Positions 47,054-56,576 of a stretch of 64,000 nt of DNA are shown here, piece by piece. A program made the translations under genes and the position numbers. This DNA comes from an uncultured Gammaproteobacteria bacterium (lineage in GTDB: Bacteria; Pseudomonadota; Gammaproteobacteria; Enterobacterales; Psychrobiaceae). Numbering within the stretch: position 1 is the stretch's first letter; every line of letters starts with the position of its first letter. The stretch covers positions 1 to 64,000 of the forward strand of contig CAKZQF010000137.1 in the NCBI GenBank assembly GCA_937139475.1. Direction: 5' to 3'. Below the pieces are notes generated by a model, which saw nothing but the letters and a program-made list of their open reading frames with translations, did not search any database and was not told where the DNA came from.

Positions 47054-47704
47054 CTATTTTAAAAAGCCACTACGGGCAAGTAAATCCATGCTTACTGCGC
47101 CGCTGTCTTGCTCGCTGCAAGTCATCAACCGCTCTAAGTAGCGGGCAATCTGATCTACTTCTAAGTTTACTTTTCTGCCTACAGCAAACTGACTAATGGT
47201 CGTTTCACCGGCGGTGTGAGGTACGATAGTTAGCCGAAAACTTGATTGCTCTAGTCCATTAACCGTCAAGCTAATACCATCGACACAAATCGACCCTTTG
47301 TGCGCGATATAGCGCATTAGTTCTTGCGGCGCACTAACCCAGTAATCAGTACTGCGGCCATTATTAATAATACGCTCAATGGTGCCAACGCCATCGACGT
47401 GACCACTTACCATATGCCCACCTAAGCGGGAGCTTGGCGTTAGCGCTTTTTCTAAATTAATTGATTGGCCCACTTGATAATGCGCAAAGCCAGTAAGCTT
47501 GATTGTTTCGCCTGAAACATCAGCAAAGAAGCTGTCTTTGGTTAATTTAACAACGGTTAAGCACACGCCATTACTGGCAATACTATCACCAAGTTTCACA
47601 TCACTAAGGTCTAATTTAGCGCTTTTAATTTCAATTAAAAAATCACTGCCGTTATTCTTAAGCCCTGCGAGCTTACCAACTGACTCGATTATTCCAGTAA
47701 ACAT
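47054..47704 (-). CDS. ribE: Riboflavin synthase alpha chain
   Basis: A 216-residue enzyme made of two lumazine-binding repeats (MFTGIIESVGKL ... and VSGHVDGVGTI ...), with SxGVCLTV and GSICVDGISLTVNGL in equivalent positions. It dismutates two lumazines to riboflavin. The ATG directly follows the ribD stop. Between it and ribBX lies an 8-bp hairpin (47018-47041) without a strong T run. Confidence 0.96.
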   Translation of the reverse strand: MFTGIIESVGKLAGLKNNGSDFLIEIKSAKLDLSDVKLGDSIASNGVCLTVVKLTKDSFFADVSGETIKLTGFAHYQVGQSINLEKALTPSSRLGGHMVSGHVDGVGTIERIINNGRSTDYWVSAPQELMRYIAHKGSICVDGISLTVNGLEQSSFRLTIVPHTAGETTISQFAVGRKVNLEVDQIARYLERLMTCSEQDSGAVSMDLLARSGFLK

Positions 47705-48832
47705 CTATTTCACATCTCGTTTGGGTGTTGCACTAATTCTAATATCTTTACCGATAAGGCGTACATCATCAATGGCTAAATCAACTAATTTATCCATGTG
47801 GTTTACGCTGGGCAAGGTAAAAAGCCCCTTATTATCGCTTCCCATTAATTTGGGCGCCTGATAAATGATTATTTTATCAACCAGGTTCGCCTCAAGTAAC
47901 GCGCCACATAGCGTTTGCCCTGCTTCAACCCAAATCGAATTAATCTCACGATTAGCAAGTATCGACATCAATCTATTTAAATCTATCGCACCGTCGCCTG
48001 GCATCACAAGCTGTTCGACGTGGCTAGGCCATTGCAATGTATCTTTGATTCTGCGAACCAATATGATTGGCGATTTGATACCCACCATTTTGTGTTCGGG
48101 CATGACTTGGTTGCGACTATCAATAACAATGCGAATGGGTTGGCGAAGCTCTTGCTCTTTAATAACATCACTAACACGACCAATTTCAGCCCAACGTAAG
48201 TTCAAACTCGGATTATCAGCCACAACAGTAGCTGAGCCGGTAAGGATTGCGCAGTGTTGGGCGCGCCATTGCTGTACATCGACTCTAGCCTCGCTACCAG
48301 TGATCCACTGACTAGTGCCATCATTTAAAGCGCTGCAACCATCAATTGTTGAGCCAAGCTTAACACTGACAAACGGACGCTTATGCTCCATGCGCTTTAA
48401 AAAACCTGGGTTTAGCTCCCGCGCCTGTGCAGTTAATACGCCAGATTTCACCTCAATTCCGGCCTGCTCTAGCATCGTGATACCACGACCCGCCACTTTA
48501 GGGTTAGGATCTGTCATTGCGATAACAACTCGAACAATGCCCGCGTCAATCAACCCTTGCGCGCAAGGAGGCGTACGCCCAAAGTGACTACAGGGTTCTA
48601 GGGTAACATACGCTGTTGCCCCTTGTGCTAAATGGCCTGCTTCACGTAATGCATTAACTTCAGCATGGCCTTGACCAGCTTTTTGGTGATAACCACGGCC
48701 AACTATCTCACTACCTCGCGTTAACACACATCCTACATTCGGGTTAGGCGTAGTAGTAAAACGGCCTAATTTGGCCAAATTTATCGCCTGTTGCATCATC
48801 TCAATATCAATAATATCTTGATTGGTGCTCAT
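47705..48832 (-). CDS. ribD: Bifunctional riboflavin deaminase/reductase RibD
   Basis: A 375-residue enzyme with an N-terminal zinc deaminase domain (GHAEVNAL, EPCSHFGRTPPCAQ) and a C-terminal reductase domain (VSVKLGSTIDGC, SQWITGSEAR, WVEAGQTLCGALL). It performs the second and third steps of riboflavin synthesis. The ATG at 48832 is preferred; GTG at 48835 directly after the nrdR stop is an alternative. Confidence 0.95.
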   Translation of the reverse strand: MSTNQDIIDIEMMQQAINLAKLGRFTTTPNPNVGCVLTRGSEIVGRGYHQKAGQGHAEVNALREAGHLAQGATAYVTLEPCSHFGRTPPCAQGLIDAGIVRVVIAMTDPNPKVAGRGITMLEQAGIEVKSGVLTAQARELNPGFLKRMEHKRPFVSVKLGSTIDGCSALNDGTSQWITGSEARVDVQQWRAQHCAILTGSATVVADNPSLNLRWAEIGRVSDVIKEQELRQPIRIVIDSRNQVMPEHKMVGIKSPIILVRRIKDTLQWPSHVEQLVMPGDGAIDLNRLMSILANREINSIWVEAGQTLCGALLEANLVDKIIIYQAPKLMGSDNKGLFTLPSVNHMDKLVDLAIDDVRLIGKDIRISATPKRDVK

Positions 48833-48834
48833 CA

Positions 48835-49287
48835 CTAGCTTTTACCCAGCTTGGCAATCTCTTTACCAAACTCTTCAACATCTTCAAACGCACGATAAAC
48901 GGAGGCAAATCGAATATAAGCCACTTTATCCAGGCGTTTTAATTCTTCCATTACCAGATTCCCGACTAAGGTTGATAACACCTCGCGCTCGCCAGTCGCA
49001 CGCAAATGGGATTTAATGGTGTGTAATGAGTGTTCTATTTCTTCCACGCTAACGGGGCGACGCTCTAGTGCTCTTGACATACCACTGCGTAGCTTCTCAT
49101 CATCGAAAGGTTCACGCGACCCTGTGGTCTTGATAATGCGTGGCATCACAAGCTCAGCGGTTTCAAATGTGGTAAAACGTTCTTGGCATTCAATACATTG
49201 GCGGCGGCGTCTTACTTGATAACCATCAGCAACTAAACGGGAATCGATGACTTTGGTTTCACTTGTGCGACAAAAAGGACAGTGCAT
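48835..49287 (-). CDS. nrdR: Transcriptional repressor NrdR
   Basis: A 150-residue repressor of ribonucleotide reductase genes with an N-terminal zinc ribbon (MHCPFC ... [15 protein letters not shown]) and the ATP-cone domain ([23 protein letters not shown]). The ATG at 49287 fits the family start and has AAGG at SD distance; an ATG 12 nt upstream is less likely. It leads the ribD-ribE-ribBX genes as in many gammaproteobacteria. Confidence 0.96.
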   Translation of the reverse strand: MHCPFCRTSETKVIDSRLVADGYQVRRRRQCIECQERFTTFETAELVMPRIIKTTGSREPFDDEKLRSGMSRALERRPVSVEEIEHSLHTIKSHLRATGEREVLSTLVGNLVMEELKRLDKVAYIRFASVYRAFEDVEEFGKEIAKLGKS

Positions 49288-49375
49288 AAGAACCTTCATT
49301 AAAAATTAATAACTTAACTAGCTTATCACAAGACATTTAAGTTATTAATCTTGGTTATAAATATCGTTATTCAGA

Positions 49376-49401
49376 AATAAAAATGACCGCTAAAGCGGCC
49401 A
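49376..49401 (-). terminator. Rho-independent terminator of glyA
   Basis: On the minus strand TGGCCGC and GCGGTCA pair around a TTTA loop, followed by TTTTTATTT. It lies 26 nt past the glyA stop. Confidence 0.88.
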
Positions 49402-49426
49402 TTATAACTGGTATTTGAGCAAATGA

Positions 49427-50677
49427 TTAGCTGTAAACAGGTAAACGAGCACAAATCTCAAGTACATTTTTCTTAACGCGCTCAATAACTTCTTCGTTAT
49501 TGATATCATCAAGAATGTCACAAATCCAACCAGTAAGGGCTTGGGTGTCACTTACGGTAAAACCACGACGTGTGATTGACGGCGTACCTAGACGTAAACC
49601 AGAAGTAACAAACGGTGAACGAGGATCGTTTGGTACAGAGTTTTTGTTTACGGTAATAAACGCACGGCCAAGCGCTGCATCTGCATCTTTACCAGTGTAC
49701 TCTTTACCAATTAGATCAAGTAGTAACAGATGGTTAGTTGTGCCATTAGAAACAACTTTATAACCACGTTCCATTAATACTTCAACCATCGCGTTAGCAT
49801 TGTCTAACACTGATTGTTGGTAAGCTTTAAATTCTGGTTGTAGCGCTTCTTTAAATGCTACCGCTTTTGCTGCGATTACATGCATTAAAGGACCACCTTG
49901 GCCACCAGGGAATACGGCAGAGTTTAATTTCTTTTGTACCGCTTCGTTTTCACGAGCAAGAATTAAACCACCACGCGGTCCAGCTAGTGTCTTATGAGTC
50001 GTTGTTGTAACAACATCAGCGATTGGCACTGGGTTAGGGTAAAGACCCGCAGCAACAAGACCGGCAACATGAGCCATATCAACGAAAAGGTAAGCCCCCA
50101 CTTTATCGGCGATGTCACGGAAACGCTGCCAATCAACGATACCAGAGAATGCAGAGAAACCAGCGATAATCATCTTCGGCTTATGCTCTAATGCTAACGC
50201 TTCAACTTCAGCGTAGTTAATATCACCCGCTTCATCTAAACCGTATTGCTTGGCATTGTATAATTTACCAGAGAAGCTTACGTGTGAACCATGTGTAAGG
50301 TGTCCACCGTGAGCTAGGCTCATGCCCAAAACCGTATCGCCATGCTCTAACAATGCTAAGAAAACAGCAGAGTTTGCTTGTGAACCAGAATGTGGTTGCA
50401 CATTCGCGTAATCGGCGCCAAACAATTCTTTTGCGCGATCAATAGCTAAAAACTCAGCTTTATCAACATACTCACAACCACCGTAATAACGCTTGCCAGG
50501 GTAACCTTCAGCGTATTTATTGGTTAGTTGAGAACCTTGTGCTTCAAGAACACGAGGGCTACAGTAGTTTTCAGAAGCGATCAGCTCAATGTGCTCTTCT
50601 TGACGGGTAGTTTCTTGTGTAATAGCTTCAAACAATTCAGGATCGAAATCAGCAATATTCATATCACGTTTAAGCAT
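49427..50677 (-). CDS. glyA: Serine hydroxymethyltransferase
   Basis: A 416-residue PLP enzyme that interconverts serine and glycine with tetrahydrofolate. Motifs: [39 protein letters not shown], and the PLP lysine in [14 protein letters not shown]. The ATG at 50677 matches the E. coli start (MLKR-MNIADF) and has GGAG 8 nt upstream; a start 12 nt earlier is unlikely. It is single, upstream of nrdR, with its own terminator. Confidence 0.97.
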   Translation of the reverse strand: MLKRDMNIADFDPELFEAITQETTRQEEHIELIASENYCSPRVLEAQGSQLTNKYAEGYPGKRYYGGCEYVDKAEFLAIDRAKELFGADYANVQPHSGSQANSAVFLALLEHGDTVLGMSLAHGGHLTHGSHVSFSGKLYNAKQYGLDEAGDINYAEVEALALEHKPKMIIAGFSAFSGIVDWQRFRDIADKVGAYLFVDMAHVAGLVAAGLYPNPVPIADVVTTTTHKTLAGPRGGLILARENEAVQKKLNSAVFPGGQGGPLMHVIAAKAVAFKEALQPEFKAYQQSVLDNANAMVEVLMERGYKVVSNGTTNHLLLLDLIGKEYTGKDADAALGRAFITVNKNSVPNDPRSPFVTSGLRLGTPSITRRGFTVSDTQALTGWICDILDDINNEEVIERVKKNVLEICARLPVYS

Positions 50678-51093
50678 CGTAAGCTCCACAGATAAAGTAA
50701 ATTAACGAAATTTTTCGCGTATTCTACCTGCCTAGACGGGCAAATCCTAGTAATAAGTGTGACATTTATCAAACTTTTACTTAGCACAAGTGCCAACAAA
50801 TTAAATCACCTTGTTATCAGCATAAATAACGGCAAAGTTTACTAAGCGATGACTGGATTTAGACCATTGCTCTTTGCTTGATATTAGCAAGAGTCAGCTT
50901 CGCTTAGCCATTGGTCCTTACCATATCCAGATTATAACTTCTTTACTCCAAAGCTTCGCGTTATCCCGCACTATCAGGGTGTGGCTTAATGCATGCTAAT
51001 TTTTCTAGCAAGTTATTTGCAATGTAACGGCTTGCTCAGTATCAGCGTCACTGGTTAAACTGAGAGCTAGCTCAACGGTCCAACAATGACAAC

Positions 51094-51122
51094 TGCACAT
51101 TCTAAGTAAAGATCGGTATAAT
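51094..51122 (+). promoter_or_regulatory. Candidate promoter of the U32 peptidase-family gene
   Basis: TGCACA (51094-51099), 17-nt spacer, consensus TATAAT (51117-51122), 47 nt before the ATG. The -35 matches 4 of 6. This lies in the 491-nt region between glyA and rlhA (50678-51168). The rest of that region holds no ORF or RNA gene that I can support; it presumably also contains the glyA control region. Confidence 0.45.
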
Positions 51123-51168
51123 CCTTCTTTAAACCAGTTCCCCTTAGTACTTGAGTTAGATTTAAATC

Positions 51169-53148
51169 ATGAAACAGCCAGCAATTTTTGATCCTAAAGC
51201 GCCACAAGCACTACCCGTTGCAGATGATGCGCGAGTATTAACGCCTATTGAGGTTGCCTCAAATAAAATTGAATTACTCGCGCCAGCCAAAAACCTGGAA
51301 TATGGCAAAGAGGCTATTTTACATGGGGCCGACGCAGTTTACATCGGCGGTCCAGCTTTTGGAGCGCGCGCACTGGCTGGTAACAGTATCGAAGACATTG
51401 CAGAATTAGCCGCATTTGCCCATCAATATCATGCTCAAGTGTTTGTCGCATTGAACACCACCATGACCAACGATGAATTAAAAGATGCTGAAAAACTAAT
51501 ATGGCAGATTTATGAAGCCGGAGCTGATGCCCTAATAATTCAAGATATGGGGATCTTGCAATTAAACATTCCCCCTATCGCACTCCACGCTAGCACACAA
51601 ATGGATAACCGCACTCCTGAAAAAGCCGCTTTTATGGAGCAGGTCGGCTTCACTCAAGTGGTGCTAGCTCGCGAATTAACCCTGCCACAGATTCGCGAAG
51701 TGGCAAAAAATACCAATATGCAATTAGAGTTTTTCATACATGGTGCTTTGTGCGTTAGCTACAGTGGTTTGTGTAATATCAGTCATTCGTATTCTGGCCG
51801 CAGTGCTAATCGTGGCGAATGTTCTCAAATGTGTCGTTTGCCGTGTAACTTGAAAACTCGCCAAGGTGAAATGATTGTTGAAAACGATCATTTGCTATCG
51901 CTTAAAGATAATAACCAAACGGATAACCTTGATGCATTAATCGATGCCGGTGTCCGTTCATTTAAAATTGAAGGACGACTCAAAGACCTCAGCTACGTTA
52001 AAAACGTAACAGCGCATTATCGCCAGCAGTTAGATGCCATTCTTGAGCGCCGCGATGATTTAGTTCGCGCATCACATGGTAAGTGTGAGCATAGCTTTAC
52101 CCCAGACCCGGAAAAGAGCTTTAACCGTGGCAGTACCGATTACTTTGTTAATGATCGCACCGATGGCGTGAGTGATTTCCGCACCCCCAAATACCTTGGT
52201 GAGGAAGTAGGTACAGTAACTCATATCGCAAAAGATCATTTCATGGTCGATTCAACTGCCACCTTTAATAACGGTGACGGTTTAGGTTATTTTATTACCA
52301 ACCATAAAAAGCAGGTGATATCAGATAACAAGACTGAAGGACTACGGGTTAATCGAGCTGATGGCAATAAACTCTTTGTGATAAAAATGCCTGATAGCTT
52401 AAAAGTCGGCATGACCCTTTATCGTAATCACGACCAGGCATTTGAAACGACATTGGCGAAGGAATCGTCAAAACGTGTACTTGCGGTGGATATGGCAATT
52501 AAAGAAATTGATAGCGGATTTGAGTTAACAATTAATGATCAATATGGTCATCAAGCCAGCGTGCAGTTAGAAACGGCGAAAGAAGCGGCCCAGGATAGTG
52601 AGCGCTCTTTAAAAACCTTAAACAAGCAACTTGCCAAGTTGGGCAGTACTGACTTTACCTTAAATCAGCTTAGTACCAATGGCGTAGAGAACTTTTTCTT
52701 ACCAGCATCGGCCCTAAATGGCCTTCGTCGCCAAGCAATAGAGGCATTAGCGCAAGCACGAATTGATGGCTACCAACGTCCAAAGGCTTGGGAGCGTAAC
52801 GATGAGGCAGTTTACCCAACCAATAGCCTGAGCTTTCTCGATAATGTTGCCAACGACAAAGCCAAAGAGTTTTATCAAAAGCATGGCGTAATCCATATTG
52901 AAGATGCCTATGAGCATAATAAAATCACTGAGGATGCGCCATTAATGGTAACGCGACACTGCCTGCGTTTTAACTTCAATTTATGCCCTAAAGAAGTGCC
53001 AAATATTAAGGCCGAGCCGATGGTTATTGAAATTGGCAATGATACGCTAAAACTTGTTTTTGACTGTGTTAAGTGTGAAATGATGGTGGTCAGTGACAAT
53101 AAGCAAGTTGACCCAAACCATAAAAACAAGAGTCATAGTAAATGGTAA
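51169..53148 (+). CDS. rlhA: Peptidase U32 family rRNA hydroxylase RlhA (YdcP-like)
   Basis: A 659-residue protein. Residues 35-330 are a U32 TIM-barrel domain with IELLAPAKNLEYGKEAILHGADAVYIGG and the U32 cysteine signature CVSYSGLC ... RGECSQMCRLPC (about 197-232), which likely binds an iron-sulfur cluster. The length and extra C-terminal domains match E. coli RlhA (YdcP), needed for hydroxylation of C2501 of 23S rRNA, rather than TrhP (about 450 residues). A second cysteine group occurs near the end (HCLRFNFNLC ... FDCVKC). Single gene. Confidence 0.85.
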   Translation: MKQPAIFDPKAPQALPVADDARVLTPIEVASNKIELLAPAKNLEYGKEAILHGADAVYIGGPAFGARALAGNSIEDIAELAAFAHQYHAQVFVALNTTMTNDELKDAEKLIWQIYEAGADALIIQDMGILQLNIPPIALHASTQMDNRTPEKAAFMEQVGFTQVVLARELTLPQIREVAKNTNMQLEFFIHGALCVSYSGLCNISHSYSGRSANRGECSQMCRLPCNLKTRQGEMIVENDHLLSLKDNNQTDNLDALIDAGVRSFKIEGRLKDLSYVKNVTAHYRQQLDAILERRDDLVRASHGKCEHSFTPDPEKSFNRGSTDYFVNDRTDGVSDFRTPKYLGEEVGTVTHIAKDHFMVDSTATFNNGDGLGYFITNHKKQVISDNKTEGLRVNRADGNKLFVIKMPDSLKVGMTLYRNHDQAFETTLAKESSKRVLAVDMAIKEIDSGFELTINDQYGHQASVQLETAKEAAQDSERSLKTLNKQLAKLGSTDFTLNQLSTNGVENFFLPASALNGLRRQAIEALAQARIDGYQRPKAWERNDEAVYPTNSLSFLDNVANDKAKEFYQKHGVIHIEDAYEHNKITEDAPLMVTRHCLRFNFNLCPKEVPNIKAEPMVIEIGNDTLKLVFDCVKCEMMVVSDNKQVDPNHKNKSHSKW

Positions 53149-53254
53149 TCGTCTAGGGCAGCAAACCAAGCTAGTCACTAATATCACACTTAGTGGCTAA
53201 ATTACTTGGTGAAATGTCTTACCAACCTCTATTCAACCCATCAGGCTTAATAAG

Positions 53255-53677
53255 TTACCGGCCCTGTGGATAAGCCTTGCCCTCTTTTTGGCTACCAGCA
53301 GGTGATGAAGCATGACGATGTAACCAATGCCAACGATCCGTTTTTTTCAGCGTCACAGTCCAACGGATAGGAAGGCTCATTGATTGCCCTTGGTGTTCTA
53401 GGTGAATAATTAGTGAGACAGCCACCGTTGCACTGTCATCAACGATAATAACGTGGCGCCATTGCCATTCGAATTTGAGCGCATTGGCCTGAGTAAAATT
53501 TCGTTCAAATAGTTGCTTTACCTCAATCCTACCAACACAAAGCTCGTCGGCTCCCGTACCAATAACACATATCGAATCATCATCGACGAAAACCCGCATC
53601 AACGCATTGATATCTTTGGCGCAATATGCTCGGGCATAATCATCTAAAGTTAATAATATTGCTTGCTCTTCAATCAT
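53255..53677 (-). CDS. NTF2-like/SnoaL-type protein
   Basis: A 140-residue protein with the NTF2-like cone fold pattern: LDDYARAYCAKDINALMRVFVDDDSICVIGTG at the start and WRHVIIVDDSATVAVSLIIHLEHQG in the sheet, ending in RWHWLHRHAS. Such proteins bind small ligands or act as isomerases or dimerisation modules; no specific function can be named. No signal peptide. It is 27 nt downstream of the cupin gene and probably co-transcribed with it. Confidence 0.7.
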   Translation of the reverse strand: MIEEQAILLTLDDYARAYCAKDINALMRVFVDDDSICVIGTGADELCVGRIEVKQLFERNFTQANALKFEWQWRHVIIVDDSATVAVSLIIHLEHQGQSMSLPIRWTVTLKKTDRWHWLHRHASSPAGSQKEGKAYPQGR

Positions 53678-53704
53678 GGTCCAATCCTTAGCTATATCAT
53701 TTAA

Positions 53705-54133
53705 TCAGTTTACAGGGACAACAAAGGCGGCATTTGGCTTACCGACTTGAAAGACTGCTAGTTTTAATGAGTGAGTCGAGCTTGGATTTCTTGCCTCCAT
53801 CTCTACACCAGCCTTCATCTGTAATCCTTGGCCCGCTTTATAAGTTACTTGCTCACTACCAGCAAGCTGCACTTCAAACTCCCCTTCGATAACATAAATA
53901 AACAAACTGCTATTGTGATAATGACGTGGCGCCTTCCATCCTGCCGGAAAAAAAGCTTCTCTAATTAGCACATCATTACCATCGGCTTTGTTTAATGTTC
54001 CTTTAAATACTACATGATTGTAACGTTCTATAATTTCGGGGGTTTGATGGGCTAATGCCTGAGCATGTTGGAGGGTTAATAATAAGATTGAGATTAGGTA
54101 AACAAGATTGAGCTTGCTAAGTTTTATATTCAT
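53705..54133 (-). CDS. Exported cupin-domain protein
   Basis: A 142-residue protein with a signal peptide (about 1-28) and one cupin domain: the first motif is APRHYHNSSLFIYVIEGEFEVQL, with the His and Glu metal-ligand pattern, and the second is near TYKAGQGLQMKAGVEME. The second-motif histidine is not clearly present. Substrate unknown. It precedes the NTF2-like gene on the same strand and is divergent from the S9 peptidase. Confidence 0.75.
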   Translation of the reverse strand: MNIKLSKLNLVYLISILLLTLQHAQALAHQTPEIIERYNHVVFKGTLNKADGNDVLIREAFFPAGWKAPRHYHNSSLFIYVIEGEFEVQLAGSEQVTYKAGQGLQMKAGVEMEARNPSSTHSLKLAVFQVGKPNAAFVVPVN

Positions 54134-54337
54134 TAGATATAACCACTACAAAAATCATTACCCTTAATTCTAGTTTAAAAACAATCAAGCCGCTGTATTT
54201 TTGATTAATTAAACCGCAACTCCAGATAAGCCAGCGCTTTCTTGCTCTGTATCATTGGATTAAATCTAGAAGTTGGTAGAATCACCGGGTACGCAATACA
54301 AGTACAACAAATATAATAACTAGGAACATTTATTGCC

Positions 54338-56404
54338 ATGAAAAAGCAACACAAATATTTCAAACATGCCATTGCGCTAGCTGTCGGTTTTGCTAGCTTC
54401 AATTCCTTCGCTGAAGGTATTACCGCCGAAGATTTAACACTAATCCAATCCGTTTCTCACGCACAAGTTAGCCCAGATGGCGAACAAGTTGCTTTCACTC
54501 GCTCTGTACCGCGCGAAATTTACGTTGAAAAAGACGGATTAAACTGGGGCGAGCTTTATGTTGTTGATGATAAAGGTGTTGAACGCCCTTTCATTACCGG
54601 TGAAGTAAATATTCGCAGTGTAAAATGGTCTGCTGATGGTAAGACAATTTACTTTTTGAGTAAGCTAAATAAAGAAAAGTACACCTCACTATACCAAATC
54701 GCTGTTGATGGCGGTCAAGCCCAAAAAGTGATGTCACTAAAAAACGTTTCAATTAGCAGCTACGCATTAAGTGCAGATAACTCATCAGTGGCTATTTTAG
54801 CCAAGCCAGCTAAAGATAAGTCTGTTAAAAAATTAAAAGAGCTTGGTTTTAAAGCAGAAGTTTATGAAGAAAACTTAGTTAATCAAAACCTTTACATCGT
54901 TGACTTAAAGGCTTCAGAAAAAGCATTAACGCCAACAGCCTGGGATATTGAAGGTTATGTGTCTGCCATTGAGTTTTCACCCAAAGGTGACACCTTATTA
55001 GTTAAGACTCAACCAACCTCATTAATTGATGACAAGTACATGAAATCACAATGGCATATCGTTGATGCGAAAAGCCAAAAAGTGAAAACATCTTTTGTTA
55101 CCGAAGGTAAATTAGGCGCAGCTGAGTTCTCTCACGATGGTAAATACATCGCAATACACGGCGCTGAAGATAAGCATGATCCAGCAACAGGCCGTCTATT
55201 CTTAGCCGAAGCTAAATCAGGCAAAGTAACCGACTGGCTGCCAAACCATAAAGGTCATGTAGCAGATTTTGAATGGGCAAATGACGAAAACACCCTATTC
55301 TTTATTACCAACATCGGTACCCAATCAGTTGTTGGTAAAATCAAGCCTGGTAAAACATCATACAAGACTGTGGTTAAAGGCGGTAAATTCATCGCGTCAA
55401 ACCTAAGTATTTCTGACTCTGACAAGACCATTGTTGTTAAGGGTAATACCGACAAGCACCCAAATGAAATTTTCATGCTGCGCGGTTCAAAATACAAAGC
55501 AACGCGTTTAACTAACTCAAATGAATTTTTAAATGACAAAGACTTTGGTAAGCAAGAAACGGTAAAAATTAAAGCCCGTGATGGCGTCGCCATCGATGGT
55601 GTTTTAATTTACCCAACTGATTACAAAGAAGGCGAGCGCTACCCACTGATCATGTCAGTACACGGCGGTCCAGAGAGCCATGACAAAGACGGCTGGGTTA
55701 CTGCTTACTCTCGCCCTGGCCAAATGGGTGCAGATCAAGGCTATGCGGTATTTTATCCTAACTACCGTGGTAGCACAGGTAAAGGCGTAGACTATTCAAA
55801 ACTTGGACAAGGCGATTACGCTGGCGCTGAATTTGATGATTTAGTCGACTTTAAAAACCACTTTGTAAAAATCGGTTTAGTTGACGAGAAAAAGGTTGGT
55901 ATTACTGGTGGCTCTTACGGTGGTTATGCATCGGCTTGGGCGGCAACTAAACTGACTAAACACTTCGCAGCAAGTGTAATGTTTGTTGGTGTTACCAACC
56001 AACTATCTAAGTTTGGTACCACAGATATCTCAAATGAAATGAATCTTGTACACGCTCGCTCATACCCTTGGGACAAGTGGCAATGGTACCTAGAGCGTAG
56101 CCCGATTTACTGGGCTGGTCAGTCTGAAACGCCATTACTTATTATGCACGGTAAAGACGATCCTCGTGTTCACCCGGCACAATCAATGGAACTTTACCGT
56201 TACATGAAAGTGCAAGGCAAAGAAGTTCGTTTAGTTTACTACCCAGGCGAGGGTCATGGTAACAAGCGTATGGCTGCAAAGTATGACTATAGCTTACGCA
56301 TGATGCGCTGGATGGATCATTACCTGAAAAATGATGGTAAAGAAATGCCAACCAACAAAATCGATCACAAAGCGAAATTGGAAGCTAAAAAGAAAGCGAA
56401 ATAA
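54338..56404 (+). CDS. Exported S9 family peptidase (prolyl oligopeptidase superfamily)
   Basis: A 688-residue protein with a signal peptide (about 1-25), an N-terminal beta-propeller of Tol/WD-like repeats (VSPDGEQVAFTRS, WSADGKTIYFLS, FSHDGKYIAIHG) and a C-terminal alpha/beta-hydrolase domain. Catalytic triad: S526 in GGSYGGY, Asp in HGKDDPRVH, His in YPGEGHGN. Likely a dipeptidyl or acylaminoacyl peptidase acting on periplasmic peptides. SD AGGAAC upstream; strong terminator after it. Confidence 0.92.
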   Translation: MKKQHKYFKHAIALAVGFASFNSFAEGITAEDLTLIQSVSHAQVSPDGEQVAFTRSVPREIYVEKDGLNWGELYVVDDKGVERPFITGEVNIRSVKWSADGKTIYFLSKLNKEKYTSLYQIAVDGGQAQKVMSLKNVSISSYALSADNSSVAILAKPAKDKSVKKLKELGFKAEVYEENLVNQNLYIVDLKASEKALTPTAWDIEGYVSAIEFSPKGDTLLVKTQPTSLIDDKYMKSQWHIVDAKSQKVKTSFVTEGKLGAAEFSHDGKYIAIHGAEDKHDPATGRLFLAEAKSGKVTDWLPNHKGHVADFEWANDENTLFFITNIGTQSVVGKIKPGKTSYKTVVKGGKFIASNLSISDSDKTIVVKGNTDKHPNEIFMLRGSKYKATRLTNSNEFLNDKDFGKQETVKIKARDGVAIDGVLIYPTDYKEGERYPLIMSVHGGPESHDKDGWVTAYSRPGQMGADQGYAVFYPNYRGSTGKGVDYSKLGQGDYAGAEFDDLVDFKNHFVKIGLVDEKKVGITGGSYGGYASAWAATKLTKHFAASVMFVGVTNQLSKFGTTDISNEMNLVHARSYPWDKWQWYLERSPIYWAGQSETPLLIMHGKDDPRVHPAQSMELYRYMKVQGKEVRLVYYPGEGHGNKRMAAKYDYSLRMMRWMDHYLKNDGKEMPTNKIDHKAKLEAKKKAK

Positions 56405-56438
56405 CCAACGCTACTTTTAAAGCATATAAAACCCAAAA

Positions 56439-56467
56439 GCCGTCACCGTAAATGTGACGGCTTTTTT
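56439..56467 (+). terminator. Rho-independent terminator of the S9 peptidase gene
   Basis: GCCGTCAC (56439-56446) pairs with GTGACGGC (56454-56461) around a 7-nt loop, followed by TTTTTT. It begins 35 nt after the stop codon. Confidence 0.93.
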
Positions 56468-56576
56468 AATTAATGATTAAAAAGATAGAGTACAAGCGAG
56501 TTAAACATATCCTGTAGCAGCAATTTTGTTTACACTACTACACAAATTTAAAACAATTATTTCAAGGATTGCATAA

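Noticed and set aside
45682..48832. FMN riboswitch in the riboflavin gene cluster
   Set aside because: The gaps at 45682-45837 and 46948-47053 are too short and lack the conserved FMN aptamer segments.
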